From: Lysobacter sp.
GTDB lineage: Bacteria; Pseudomonadota; Gammaproteobacteria; Xanthomonadales; Xanthomonadaceae
Direction of reading: 5' to 3'
DNA length: 64,000 nucleotides
Assembly (NCBI GenBank): GCA_019634715.1
Contig: JAHCAU010000011.1
Coordinates: forward strand, 1 to 64,000
The stretch's first letter is position 1. Every line of letters starts with the position of its first letter. Positions 26,654 through 35,393 of this stretch are shown here, piece after piece. Below the pieces are notes generated by a model. The model did not search any database. It saw nothing but the letters and a program-made list of their open reading frames with translations, and was not told where the DNA came from. The translations under genes were made by a program, and so were the position numbers.

Positions 26654-26686
26654 TTTCCGGACGAGCGGCGACCACTGGGCCAGGCA

Positions 26687-26713
26687 AAGAAAAACCCCGG
26701 CCGGAGCCGGGGT
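26687..26713 (-). terminator. Terminator after the TerB-like gene
   Basis: The stem ACCCCGGC (26694-26701)/GCCGGGGT (26706-26713) has a CGGA loop, and a T-rich run follows on the minus strand. It separates the oleA-TerB pair from the DUF2170 promoter. Confidence 0.8.
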
Positions 26714-26747
26714 CTGGGGTCACGCGCGGGCTTGCCGGCGATGCCGG

Positions 26748-26993
26748 TCAGGCACTGAGGCCATGCTGCAGGCGGACCTGGTCGATGCGGGCCTGGACCT
26801 CCGGGTCGACGCCATCGCGCTCGGCGCGACCGAGGATGTTGCCGAGGACGCGCTTCTCGTCCTCGTCGACGCTTCCGTCGCGCAAGGCCAGGGCCAGCAG
26901 CCTTTCCAGCTCGGCAAGATCGAGGCGGCCATCGTCGGTGAAGACATGGATGGAGGCGATGGCGATTTCGTGGTGGCTGGGGAACTTGGTCAT
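26748..26993 (-). CDS. Small TerB-like acidic protein next to oleA
   Basis: This 81-residue protein (MTKFPSHHEIAIASIHVFTD...) is predicted all-helical and acidic. The pattern DDGRLDLAELERLLALALRDGSVDEDEKRVLGNIL resembles the TerB/DUF533-like helical fold, including paired Asp/Glu turns. AAAGGA precedes the ATG. It lies 113 bp after oleA, with a terminator-like hairpin between and another after it. A small hypothetical gene beside oleA is seen in related Xanthomonads from memory, but a role in olefin synthesis is not established. The family assignment is tentative. Confidence 0.6.
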   Translation of the reverse strand: MTKFPSHHEIAIASIHVFTDDGRLDLAELERLLALALRDGSVDEDEKRVLGNILGRAERDGVDPEVQARIDQVRLQHGLSA

Positions 26994-27023
26994 GGACAGT
27001 CCTTTCTCGGGTCGCTGAAACGG

Positions 27024-27047
27024 AAAACCCCCGGCCGGGGCCGGGGG
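27024..27047 (-). terminator. Terminator between oleA and the TerB-like gene
   Basis: The stem CCCCCGGC (27028-27035)/GCCGGGGG (27040-27047) with a CGGG loop is followed on the minus strand by TTTTCC. It may attenuate readthrough from oleA. Confidence 0.65.
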
Positions 27048-27106
27048 CTGGCAGTCCTGCTCTATCGAGGGACGGGTCGACCGGGAATCCGTTTGCCAGA
27101 CCCCGT

Positions 27107-28123
27107 TTACCAGACCACTTCCGCCATCGAGCAGTTCAGGCCGGAGCCGATGCCCAGCAGGGCAACGCGGTCGCCCTTCTTCAGGCGGCCCATCTCGCGC
27201 AGCTTGCTCAGCACGATCGGCACCGAAGCCGGGCCGATGTTGCCGTGCTCGCCGAAGATGGTCAGCACCTTCTTCGGGTCGATGTCGAAGGCCTGGATGA
27301 AGGCCTGGGTGTGGACCTTGCTGACCTGGTGGATGACGAACTCGTCCATCTCGTCCACCGCCCAGCCCAGCGCCTGCCTGGCGGCGATGAAGGTCTTCTG
27401 CGCCAGCTTCAGGCCTTCGGTCAGCAGCATCTTGGTGTCGGTGACCATGCGGTCGAGGTTGCCGCGGCAGAGGGTGTTCCACTGCGTGGCGGCGCGGGTG
27501 ACGCCGCCACGGTAGCGCGGCGCGCCCGGGGCCAGCTCGGCGCGGGCCAGGACCATGGCGGCGGCGCCGCAGCCCAGGGTCAGGGTGGCCATCTCGTTGC
27601 GGAACTCCTCCTCGGTCGCGTCCGGGCGGGTCATGCGCTCGAGGGTCTTCTCGTAGGCGAGGTTGGCGGTCTCGCCGTCGACGATCAGGGCGTAGTCGAT
27701 CTCGCCGCGCTCGATCATGCGGCTGGCGATGTCCATGCCGTTGAGGAAGGCGAGGCAGGCGTTGGCCACGTCGAAGTTCTGGCAGGTGTCGGGCAGGCCG
27801 AGGTTGCCGCTGACGATGCTGGCCGTGGACGGCTCCAGGTAGTCGCGGCTGACCGAGGTGTTGACCAGCAGGCCGATCCGCGAGGGGTCGATGCCGGCGT
27901 CGGCCAGGGCCTTCACGCCCGCGAGGGTGGCGGCGTCGGAGGCCTGGACCTCGTCGTCCCAGAGGCGACGGGAATGGATGCCGGCGACGTCTTCCAGGAC
28001 ATTGGCCTTGATGCCGAGGCGATCCAGCGTCGGTTTGAGACGGGCGTTGATCTCGGCACTGGTGAGCTGACGCGGGGCGTCGATGTGGGCCAGGCCGGCG
28101 ATGGCGACATGTTGGAACAGCAT
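27107..28123 (-). CDS. oleA: OleA, acyl-CoA head-to-head condensing thiolase
   Basis: This 338-residue thiolase-superfamily enzyme has the same length as Xanthomonas OleA. It joins two fatty acyl-CoA molecules to a beta-keto acid in a non-decarboxylative Claisen condensation, the first step to long-chain olefins. The active-site residues appear as Cys123 in NACLAFLNG, His265 in EFVIHQVSK and Asn295 in GEHGNIGPAS. Glu97 in DYLEPST matches the glutamate that distinguishes OleA from FabH. The start at 28123 (MLFQHVAIAGL) agrees with the family. No Shine-Dalgarno is visible. OleB, OleC and OleD are all present but 16-28 kb downstream on the same strand. Confidence 0.95.
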   Translation of the reverse strand: MLFQHVAIAGLAHIDAPRQLTSAEINARLKPTLDRLGIKANVLEDVAGIHSRRLWDDEVQASDAATLAGVKALADAGIDPSRIGLLVNTSVSRDYLEPSTASIVSGNLGLPDTCQNFDVANACLAFLNGMDIASRMIERGEIDYALIVDGETANLAYEKTLERMTRPDATEEEFRNEMATLTLGCGAAAMVLARAELAPGAPRYRGGVTRAATQWNTLCRGNLDRMVTDTKMLLTEGLKLAQKTFIAARQALGWAVDEMDEFVIHQVSKVHTQAFIQAFDIDPKKVLTIFGEHGNIGPASVPIVLSKLREMGRLKKGDRVALLGIGSGLNCSMAEVVW

Positions 28124-28283
28124 GGGCGGAGGGCCAATGAGACAGTCAGGAACCGTATAGGTTACCGCCTTCGATACCCGGGCGCATGCAAAAACGGTCC
28201 CGGCTGTCGCATTTTTCGCCATCGGTCCCGGATTCCGGGCACCCCGTTCATCGGGGAGGCCCCTCGGGCGGGCCGGCCGGGGC

Positions 28284-28601
28284 CTAGTTCCGGCAGCGCC
28301 AGGCCGCGAACCGCTGGGCGCCGTCGGCGGGCGGGGCCAGCGGATGGACGCTGTCGGCACCGATGCCGGGGGCCTCGTTCCGCGCCAGGGTCTCCAGTTC
28401 GTCGCGGACGCGGACGGCGTTGCGCTCATAGGGGCCGAGGCTGTCCTTGACCGAGACCTCGATCTCGCCGCGCTTCTCGCAGCCGGACGGTGGCTGGGCC
28501 AGGACACGGACCTGGGCGGCGCCGGGCGCCATGTGCACCCAGGTGCAGGCGCCGAGCAGAAGACCGAGGGACAGGATCGAGCATGCACGGAACAGGGACA
28601 T
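28284..28601 (-). CDS. DUF4156 lipoprotein
   Basis: This 105-residue protein has a lipobox LLGAC (Cys at residue 19) after a short hydrophobic signal. The DUF4156 core follows: GCEKRGEIEVSVKDSLG, then LETLARNEAPGIGADSVHPL, ending in the aromatic WRC. It is probably an outer-membrane or periplasmic lipoprotein of unknown function. It is transcribed in the direction of oleA, 160 bp upstream of it, and is separated from the M16 gene by a terminator. Confidence 0.75.
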   Translation of the reverse strand: MSLFRACSILSLGLLLGACTWVHMAPGAAQVRVLAQPPSGCEKRGEIEVSVKDSLGPYERNAVRVRDELETLARNEAPGIGADSVHPLAPPADGAQRFAAWRCRN

Positions 28602-28622
28602 CGGAAACTCCGGTCGATACGA

Positions 28623-28656
28623 CGAAAACACGGTGCCCGCCATGATGGCGGGCACC
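28623..28656 (-). terminator. Terminator after the M16 peptidase gene
   Basis: A perfect 11-bp stem (GGTGCCCGCCA at 28632-28642, TGGCGGGCACC at 28646-28656) with a 3-base loop is followed on the minus strand by GTGTTTTCGTC. Confidence 0.85.
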
Positions 28657-28705
28657 GGGACAACACGACAAGAACGGGAGGCCGCGGGCGCAGCCTCCGC
28701 GCGAC

Positions 28706-31624
28706 TCACTTCTTCACGGGCTTGCCGTCGGCGTCGACGATCGAGACTTCGCCGAGCTTGAGGTCGCGCACCGGCTTCTCGATCTGCTTGAGGTCGCCGA
28801 CCACCACCCAGGTCAGGGCATTGGGGTCGATCGTGGCCGCGGCAGCCTTGACCTGGTCCACGGTCAGGCCCTCGATCTCGGCCTTGCGCTGGAAGACGTA
28901 ATCGTCGGGACGGCCGAAGCGGACGATGCCGCCGAGGGTGCCGAGCACGGCGCTGGCGGTCTCGTACGAACCGGGCAGGCCGCGGATCTCGGTGGCCTGG
29001 ATCTTGGCCACTTCCTCCGGCTTCGGCGGCGCCTTGCCGGTGGCGTATTCGCCGATCTCGCGACGCAGCTCCTTCAGCGAATCGGCGGTCCTGTCGATCT
29101 GCACCGCGGCGAAGGCCATCCACGGACGCTGGCCCAGGGCGCTGCTGGCCGAACTGTAGGAACCGTAGGCCCAGTGCTTGTCCTCGCGCAGGTTCATGTT
29201 CAGGCGCGAGGAGAACTCGCCGCCCAGCACCGAGTTGGCGATGTCGAACTTCACCGCGCCCGGGTCCTTGCTCGACGGTGCGAGCTGGCCGACGTAGATG
29301 TTGGCCTGCACCGCGCCCGGCTGGTCGATCAGGAACACGCGCGGCTTCTTCGGCAGGGCCACGGCCGGGATCGCGGCGTTGCTGCGGGCCTCGCCCTCGC
29401 CCTTCCAGTCGCCGAAGTGCTTCTCCAGCACCGGGACGATCTCGTCGAGCGTGGTGTCGCCGACGATCACCAGGGTCGCGCCTTCCGGACGCACCCAGCG
29501 CGCGTGGTAGGCGCGCAGGTCGGCAGCGGTCAGCGAGGCGATCGACGCCTCGGTGCCGGTGCCGCTGAACGGGATGGCGTAGGGATGGCCGGCGCCGTAC
29601 AGCAGGGGCGGCAGCACGCGCATGGCGGCACCGTTGGGACGGGCCTTTTCCTGGGCGATGCCGGCGATCCAGGTCGCCTTCACGCGGTCGATCTCGGCCT
29701 GGTCGAAGCGCGGACGGCGCAGCATGTCGGCGAACAGCGCGACCGAGGCGTCGAGGTTCTTCTTCAGCGCGGACAGGCCGGCATTGGTGCCGTCGAGGCT
29801 GGCGCCTGCGCCGAGGTTGGCGCCGAGGACTTCGGCGCGGTTGCCGAAGGCGATGGCGTCGTACTCGCCCGCGCCCTCGTCGAGCATGCCCATGGCGAAG
29901 CCCGAGGTACCCAGCTTGCCGCCCTGGTCGGCGACGTAGCCGCCGCCGAAGAGATAGCTCATCTGCACCACCGGCACGCCGGGACGCTCGGCGAGGATCA
30001 CCTTCGTGCCGTTCTTCAGGGTGGCGCGCTGCAGCGAGGGGAACTTCAGGTCAGGGAATTCGCCCGGCACCTGCACGCCCTTGCTGCGATCGACGCCGGT
30101 GTCGACGGTGCGGAATTTCCTGTCGACCGGCGGCAGGACGAAGGGCCTGGGCGTGGCCGCCGGCTCTTCGGCCAGCGGGGTGCGTTCGCCCGGACTCACG
30201 GTGAGGGTATGGCTGCCCTTGCCGGCGCCCAGCCAGGCGTTGCCCGCGGCCTTGATCTGCGCCGGCGTGGCGGCGTCAATGGTCTTCAGGCTGGTGCGGA
30301 AGCAGCCGGGGTTGCCGGTGTAGACGGTGCATTCGGCCAGTACGTCGGCCTTGCCGCCGAAACCGCCGATGCGTTCGACGCCGCGGATGAAGCCGGCCTC
30401 GGTGACCGCGCGCGCCTGGTCGAGTTCTGCCTGGGTCGGGCCGTCCGCGAGCAGCTTCTTCAGCTCGTCGTCGATCGCGGCTTCGACCTTCGCCGGGTCC
30501 ACGCCGTTCTTGACGGTCGCGACGATCAGGAAGTTGGAGCTCAGCTGCGAGGCATAGGCCGAGGCCGAGATGTTGTCGACCAGCTTGTCGCCGTGCAGCA
30601 GGCGCTTGTCCAGTCGCGAGGACCGGCTGCCGCCGAGCACCTGCGCGAACAGCTGCAGGCGGTCGATGTCGGCGGTGCCGACCTGGGCCACGTTCCACAC
30701 GCGGTAGATGCGCGTCTGCGGCACCTTGTCGCTGAGCGAGGCGCGCGAATCGGCCTTCAGCGGCGCCACGTCGACCTTCGGCTGGGCCATCGTCGGGCCG
30801 GCCGGGATGTGGCCGAAGTACTGCGTGACCTTCTGCTTCGCGGTGGCGAGGTCGATGTCGCCGGCCAGCACCAGCACGGCGTTGTTCGGGCCGTACCAGG
30901 CGCGGAACCAGTTCTTCACGTCGTCGAGCGAGGCGGCGTTGAGGTCGGCCATCGAGCCGATGACGCTGTGGCCGTAGGGATGGGACCTGGGATACATCGC
31001 CTTGCCGATCAGGTCCCAGACCTGGCCGTAGGGCTGGTTCTCGCCCTGGCGCTTCTCGTTCTGGACCACGCCGCGCTGTTCGTCCAGGGTCTTCTGGTCG
31101 ATCGCGCCGAGCAGGTGGCCCATGCGGTCCGATTCCATCCACAGCGCCATGTCGAGCGCGGTGGTGGGCACGTTCTGGAAGTAGTTGGTGCGGTCCTGGT
31201 TGGTCGTGCCGTTCTGGTCGGTGGCGCCGACCATCTCGAACGGCTCGAAGAATTCGCCCGGGTGGTTCTCGGAGCCGTTGAACATCAAGTGTTCGAACAG
31301 GTGCGCGAAGCCGCTGCGGCCCTCGGGTTCGTCCTTGCTGCCCACGTGGTACCAGACGTTCACCGCCACGATCGGCGCCTTGCGGTCGGTGTGCACCACC
31401 ACGCGCAGGCCGTTGGGCAGGGTGAAGGTCTGGTACGGGATGTCGACCCGGGCACCGGCGGGCGCCTTGGCCAGGGCAGGAGCGGACATCAGCGTCGCAG
31501 TGCCGCCGAGGGCGGTGGCGAGCGCGAAGGCGAGCAGGCCGGCACGGAACGGGCGGGACATGCCCGAATGGGGCATGCGGACGCCGGTCTTGGATGCCGG
31601 CTTGAGGGAACGGGCGAGGGACAT
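28706..31624 (-). CDS. Periplasmic M16-family zinc metallopeptidase (two-domain)
   Basis: This 972-residue protein has a signal peptide within about residues 25-52, ending near APALAKA. Two M16 halves follow. The N-terminal half has the inverted zinc motif HLFEH (His108, Glu111, His112) and is catalytic. The C-terminal half (from about residue 520, GTKVILAERPGVPVVQM) lacks it, as is usual for pitrilysin/PqqL-type proteins. These enzymes degrade peptides in the periplasm. The start at 31624 has CAGGAG at the right distance; the longer frame adds an Arg/Pro-rich tail. It is divergent from the SDR gene, and a strong terminator follows. Confidence 0.85.
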   Translation of the reverse strand: MSLARSLKPASKTGVRMPHSGMSRPFRAGLLAFALATALGGTATLMSAPALAKAPAGARVDIPYQTFTLPNGLRVVVHTDRKAPIVAVNVWYHVGSKDEPEGRSGFAHLFEHLMFNGSENHPGEFFEPFEMVGATDQNGTTNQDRTNYFQNVPTTALDMALWMESDRMGHLLGAIDQKTLDEQRGVVQNEKRQGENQPYGQVWDLIGKAMYPRSHPYGHSVIGSMADLNAASLDDVKNWFRAWYGPNNAVLVLAGDIDLATAKQKVTQYFGHIPAGPTMAQPKVDVAPLKADSRASLSDKVPQTRIYRVWNVAQVGTADIDRLQLFAQVLGGSRSSRLDKRLLHGDKLVDNISASAYASQLSSNFLIVATVKNGVDPAKVEAAIDDELKKLLADGPTQAELDQARAVTEAGFIRGVERIGGFGGKADVLAECTVYTGNPGCFRTSLKTIDAATPAQIKAAGNAWLGAGKGSHTLTVSPGERTPLAEEPAATPRPFVLPPVDRKFRTVDTGVDRSKGVQVPGEFPDLKFPSLQRATLKNGTKVILAERPGVPVVQMSYLFGGGYVADQGGKLGTSGFAMGMLDEGAGEYDAIAFGNRAEVLGANLGAGASLDGTNAGLSALKKNLDASVALFADMLRRPRFDQAEIDRVKATWIAGIAQEKARPNGAAMRVLPPLLYGAGHPYAIPFSGTGTEASIASLTAADLRAYHARWVRPEGATLVIVGDTTLDEIVPVLEKHFGDWKGEGEARSNAAIPAVALPKKPRVFLIDQPGAVQANIYVGQLAPSSKDPGAVKFDIANSVLGGEFSSRLNMNLREDKHWAYGSYSSASSALGQRPWMAFAAVQIDRTADSLKELRREIGEYATGKAPPKPEEVAKIQATEIRGLPGSYETASAVLGTLGGIVRFGRPDDYVFQRKAEIEGLTVDQVKAAAATIDPNALTWVVVGDLKQIEKPVRDLKLGEVSIVDADGKPVKK

Positions 31625-31835
31625 GCGGATCTCCTGCGAACGTGATCTGGGCGGCCGCGTCGTCCAGGCAAGGGACGGGGGACGGCCGCAACGGACAAAT
31701 CGCGGGCCTGCCGCCACCCGGGCGGGCTTTGGACAGACTTCAGCGAGCGTTGCATGCTAGCGATCCGCCCCCCGGGCTGGCATAGGCCACAAGTCCCGGC
31801 CGGGCCGCCCCCACCCCGCCTCGCAGGAAGCCCGC

Positions 31836-32531
31836 ATGGCACGACACGCCCTCGTCACCGGCGCCAACCGCGGCATCGGCCTCGAATTCACCAGGCAACT
31901 GCTGGCCCGCGGCGACCGGGTGGTCGCCGCCTGCCGCCACCTGGGCAAGGCCACCGCGCTCAACACCCTGGCCGGCGAATATCCCGGCCGCCTGCGCTTG
32001 CTGCCGCTGGACGTGGCGCTGGAGAAGTCCCGCGCCGAACTGGTCCGCGAGCTGCCCTTGGTCTGCGAGCGCCTGGACCTGCTGGTCAACAATGCCGGCG
32101 TGCTGCACTCGGGCGAACGCTTCGGCCAGCTGTCGCAGGCGCTGCTCGAAGACAGCCTGCGCGTGAATGCCCTGGGTCCGCTGCTGGTGACCGAAGCCCT
32201 GGCTCCGACCCTGGCCGACGGCGCGCGCGTGGCGAACGTGTCGTCGATGATGTCGTCGCTGGCCACGCGCCAGGAATTCCGCTCGCCCGGCTACTGCATG
32301 GGCAAGGCCGCGCAGAACATGGCCACGGTGCAGCTCGCGCACGCCCTGCGTCCGCGCGGGATCGTGGTGCTGGCCCTGTGCCCGGGCTGGGTGCAGACCG
32401 ACATGGGCGGCGAAGGCGCGCAGATCACTCCGGCGCAATCGGTCGAAGGCCTGCTGCGGGTGATCGACGGCGCCGGCCCGGACGACAGCGGCCGTTTCAT
32501 CGACTGGCGCGGCGAAGCGATGGCCTGGTAG
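31836..32531 (+). CDS. Short-chain dehydrogenase/reductase (C-factor-like)
   Basis: This 231-residue classical SDR has the nucleotide-binding TGANRGIG near the start, NNAGVLH, a serine in ANVSSMMSS, and YCMGK as the catalytic pair. C-factor-like SDRs end soon after CPGWVQTDMGG, as here. It uses NAD(P)H; the substrate is unknown. AGGAAG lies just before the ATG. It is divergent from the M16 gene across about 210 bp and is followed 31 bp later by a secreted protein gene in the same direction. Confidence 0.8.
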   Translation: MARHALVTGANRGIGLEFTRQLLARGDRVVAACRHLGKATALNTLAGEYPGRLRLLPLDVALEKSRAELVRELPLVCERLDLLVNNAGVLHSGERFGQLSQALLEDSLRVNALGPLLVTEALAPTLADGARVANVSSMMSSLATRQEFRSPGYCMGKAAQNMATVQLAHALRPRGIVVLALCPGWVQTDMGGEGAQITPAQSVEGLLRVIDGAGPDDSGRFIDWRGEAMAW

Positions 32532-32562
32532 CGCATCCGCAGGCGCCGGCCCGCCCGTACCC

Positions 32563-33336
32563 ATGGGCATGATCCGGACCTCCTGCCTCGCGCTGCTTCT
32601 CCTCGCACCGCCCTGCCTGCTCGCCAGCCTGCCCGCCCGCGCCACGCTGCTGGCCGTGGACGGCGACGCCCGATCGCCCGATCGCGCCCGCCTGCTCTAT
32701 CGCGAAAGCCACCTGATCCGCCAGGACGGCGACCGCCCGCTCGAGCGGCTGGTGCTGTATCGCTGCCCCGACGGACGGGCCTTCGCCCGCAAGCGCATCG
32801 ACTACCGGCCCTCGGCGCTGGCGCCGGACTTCGAACTGGTCGATGCCCGCGGCCATCGCGAGGGCCTGCGCCGCGAGGGCGGCCGCGTCCTGGTCTGGAG
32901 CGGCGACGACGCACCGCGCGCCCTGCCCGCACCCGGCGCGCCACTGGTCGCGGACGCCGGCTTCGACGAATACCTGCGCCGGCACTGGACCGCCGCGACC
33001 TCGGGCCGGCCGCAACGCATCGCCTTCGCCGTCCCCGCCTACGGCCGCAGCCTGTCGTTCAAGGTCCGCGGCCAGCCGCCGCGCGATGCCGCGGGTCCGC
33101 ACCGGTTCGAGCTGCGCCTGGACGGCGTGCTGGGACGGCTGGCGCCCGCGATCCGGGTCGAATACGACGACCAGCGCCGCCTGCGCCGTTTCGTCGGCCT
33201 CACCAACATCCGCGACGCGCGCGGCGACCAGGTCGAAGCCGAGATCGTGTTCGCCGGATCGCCTCGCGCGGCCGACCCGGCGTCGTGGCAGGCCGCATCG
33301 GGAACGCCGCTGGCGGCCTGCGCGCTCGGAGGCTGA
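32563..33336 (+). CDS. Secreted protein of unknown function
   Basis: This 257-residue protein has a signal peptide (about residues 1-27, cleavage near ARA). The mature part is Arg- and Asp-rich and mixed alpha/beta by eye, with RLVLYRCPDGRAFARKRIDY and a late VEYDDQRRLRRFVGLTNIRD segment. No domain is recognised, but the coding pattern is strong and unbroken. The start may be 32563 or the second ATG at 32569. It follows the SDR gene closely and may share its transcript. Periplasmic location is inferred from the signal only. Confidence 0.65.
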   Translation: MGMIRTSCLALLLLAPPCLLASLPARATLLAVDGDARSPDRARLLYRESHLIRQDGDRPLERLVLYRCPDGRAFARKRIDYRPSALAPDFELVDARGHREGLRREGGRVLVWSGDDAPRALPAPGAPLVADAGFDEYLRRHWTAATSGRPQRIAFAVPAYGRSLSFKVRGQPPRDAAGPHRFELRLDGVLGRLAPAIRVEYDDQRRLRRFVGLTNIRDARGDQVEAEIVFAGSPRAADPASWQAASGTPLAACALGG

Positions 33337-33430
33337 GCAGCCCAACGGCGGCTGACGCAGCGGTGCCGGCGCACTGGCCGTCACCGCCCCGACCGACGAT
33401 GCTCGCGTTTTCCCCGATGGACTCCCGCCC

Positions 33431-33673
33431 ATGCGCCGCCTGCCCCTGCTCACGGTCTCGCTGATCCTTCCGGTACTCGTCTCCGCCTGCGGTTCGATGG
33501 AAATGCGCGACACCAACGCTGCGGTCGATGCCGACCCGCTCTGCGCCAGCCAACCGAACCAGCCGAACGAACCGACCGCAACGCGCTGCGAGCGCAGGAC
33601 CGAAGTGAAGTTCGAACGCAAGCGCGAACCGCTGGACCTGAGCGGAAAATCCGGCAGCGACGACCTCCGCTGA
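33431..33673 (+). CDS. Small lipoprotein
   Basis: This 80-residue protein has a signal and lipobox LVSAC (Cys20), then GSMEMRD and a short polar region rich in Asn, Pro, Glu and Arg. No domain is recognised. Membrane anchoring through the lipidated cysteine is the only supported feature. It sits 94 bp after the secreted protein gene and 68 bp before trmL. Confidence 0.55.
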   Translation: MRRLPLLTVSLILPVLVSACGSMEMRDTNAAVDADPLCASQPNQPNEPTATRCERRTEVKFERKREPLDLSGKSGSDDLR

Positions 33674-33741
33674 GCGCGCGACAACGCGGCGTGTAGCATG
33701 GCGCCGCCCCGTCGCCACCCGATCGCCCTTCGCCGCCCGCC

Positions 33742-34208
33742 ATGTTCCACGTCCTGCTCTACCAGCCCGAGATCCCGCCGAACACCGGCAACGTCATCCG
33801 CCTGTGCGCGAACACCGGCGCGCGCCTGCACCTGATCCGCCCGCTGGGATTCGAGATCGACGACAGGCAGTTGCGCCGCGCCGGCCTCGACTACCACAGT
33901 ACGCACGGATGCAGGTGCACGATTCACTGGACGCCGCGCTCGCCGCGATCGCACCGACGAGGCTGTTCGCGCTGAGCACGCGCAATTCGACGCGCTACGA
34001 CCGCGTCGCGTTCGCGCCGGGCGATGCCTTCCTGTTCGGCCGCGAGACCAGCGGCCTGCCGGATGCGGTGCTGTCCGGCATTCCGGACGAACATCGTCTG
34101 CGCCTGCCGATGCAACCCGGCAACCGCAGCCTCAATCTGTCTAACGCGGTCGCGGTGGTGGTGTTCGAAGCCTGGCGGCAGTCGGGCTTCGACGGCGCGG
34201 CGGATTGA
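33742..34208 (+). pseudogene. trmL: trmL, tRNA 2'-O-methyltransferase, broken by a one-base deletion
   Basis: TrmL methylates the 2'-O of the wobble base (position 34) of certain leucine tRNAs, using SAM and a SPOUT fold. The first frame codes [20 protein letters not shown] and RAGLDYH, and then fails at 33,897. The other frame continues [30 protein letters not shown], and the SPOUT knot motif LRLPMQPGNRSLNLSNAVAVVVFEAWRQ. Inserting one G between 33897 and 33898 (CAC-GAG-TAC) restores a single protein of normal length, about 155 residues. Both halves are otherwise well conserved. A recent mutation or a sequencing or assembly error would look the same. Confidence 0.88.
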
Positions 34209-34244
34209 ACCCCGGCACGCGCGGTACCTTCATCCCGCAGAACC

Positions 34245-34282
34245 GCGACGGGCGGGCACCCTTCCGGATGCCCGCCCGTCGC
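34245..34282 (+). terminator. GC-rich hairpin after trmL
   Basis: A perfect 14-bp stem (GCGACGGGCGGGCA at 34245-34258, TGCCCGCCCGTCGC at 34269-34282) with a 10-base loop is followed by TTCATC. The T run is weak. Confidence 0.6.
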
Positions 34283-34398
34283 TTCATCGGGCTTCGCAGC
34301 GGCGAAGCCGGCCACCTCTGTGGCGACGGCGATGCGCGCTCCGCCCGCCGGTGAAGCCATCAACGCGATGTCGCCAGCGCGCGATGGCCCCAGCGCGA

Positions 34399-34746
34399 TC
34401 AGCGCTGGGTGTCGTTCTTCGGCTGGCCGCTGCCGTTCGCCGCCAGCCAGGACTTGTATTCCTCGCCGGTGAGGGCGCCATCGCCATTGCTGTCGGCCTG
34501 ATCGAACACCGCCTGCAGCGACGGGACGACGCTGGCCTCGTCCTTGCTCAGCGAGCCGTCCTTGTCGAGATCGAGGTCGGACCAGCTCTTCTTCGCCGTG
34601 GCCGGCGTGGCCGCGTCGGTGGTCTGCGCCGGCTGCGCGCCGGTCTCGCTGGTCGGCGGCGTTTCCTGGGCGAAGGCCAGCGGCATGGCGCAGGCGGCGG
34701 ACAGGATCAGCAGGGCGGACAGGGATGCACGGTTGCTACGAGTCAT
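34399..34746 (-). CDS. Exported EF-hand calcium-binding protein
   Basis: This 115-residue protein has a signal peptide (cleavage near AMPLAFAQ). A Thr/Pro-rich spacer follows, then two EF-hand loops: DLDKDGSLSKDE and DSNGDGALTGEE. Both keep Asp at positions 1 and 3, Gly at 6 and Glu at 12. It probably binds Ca2+ in the periplasm or outside the cell. It is convergent with trmL and is preceded by a 250-bp gap that holds no other feature. Confidence 0.8.
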   Translation of the reverse strand: MTRSNRASLSALLILSAACAMPLAFAQETPPTSETGAQPAQTTDAATPATAKKSWSDLDLDKDGSLSKDEASVVPSLQAVFDQADSNGDGALTGEEYKSWLAANGSGQPKNDTQR

Positions 34747-34992
34747 GTGGTTTCTCCATTAGGGGTCATGTCGAGCGGTTCGCTGGATCGGGGGAAGAAC
34801 CGTTCGGGAGACACCATGCAAGCGCCGCGATGAATCGATTCCATGACACGAACATGAACGCAACACGGCTTTAACCAACAGGCGGCCGATTCGTGCGAGG
34901 CGATGCAGCAAATCGTGATCTTCCGCAGGAAAAACAGCGGCTTCGACGCATTCATCACGCTGAATCGAACACAACCTTCACGGACGCATGCA

Positions 34993-35316
34993 TCAACCCG
35001 CCTGCGCGATCGCGTCGTCGACATCACCCTGCGTCGTCGGTCGTACCACGCGCGACACTTCAATGCCGTCGCGCAGCAGCACCAGCGTGGGCCACAGCTT
35101 GATGCGGAACGACCGACCGAGCGGGCGGCCGGGGCCGTCCTCGACCTTCAGGTGGCGGATGTCGTCGCGCGCGGCGAGCGCGACCTCGAACAGCGGCTGC
35201 GCGCCGATGCAGTGCGGGCACCACGGTGCGCCGAATTCGATCGCGGCCAGTCCGGGCCAGTTGTCGACCTCGGCGCGCGCGGGCTCGAGGCTGGCGAAAT
35301 CTGCGGCGTACGGCAT
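34993..35316 (-). CDS. Thioredoxin-like protein with CPHC active site
   Basis: This 107-residue protein has the thioredoxin core AAIEFGAPWCPHCIGAQPLF, with CPHC in place of CGPC, and the cis-proline region KLWPTLVLL. A CPHC dipeptide gives a more oxidising active site than thioredoxin, as in DsbA. No signal peptide is seen, so cytoplasmic location is expected. The ATG at 35316 starts directly before the fold. It is the next gene after the beta-helix protein in the same direction, 77 bp away. Confidence 0.8.
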   Translation of the reverse strand: MPYAADFASLEPARAEVDNWPGLAAIEFGAPWCPHCIGAQPLFEVALAARDDIRHLKVEDGPGRPLGRSFRIKLWPTLVLLRDGIEVSRVVRPTTQGDVDDAIAQAG

Positions 35317-35393
35317 CGATGCTTCTCCATGCGTGGGCGAGTCCGCATGATCGCGCATGCATGCGGCGCCGCGGTGCGCAGCATGCCTCGCGT

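Noticed and set aside
34747..34992. Possible gene between the EF-hand and thioredoxin genes
   Set aside because: Only short frames without ribosome sites; the region is likely promoter DNA.
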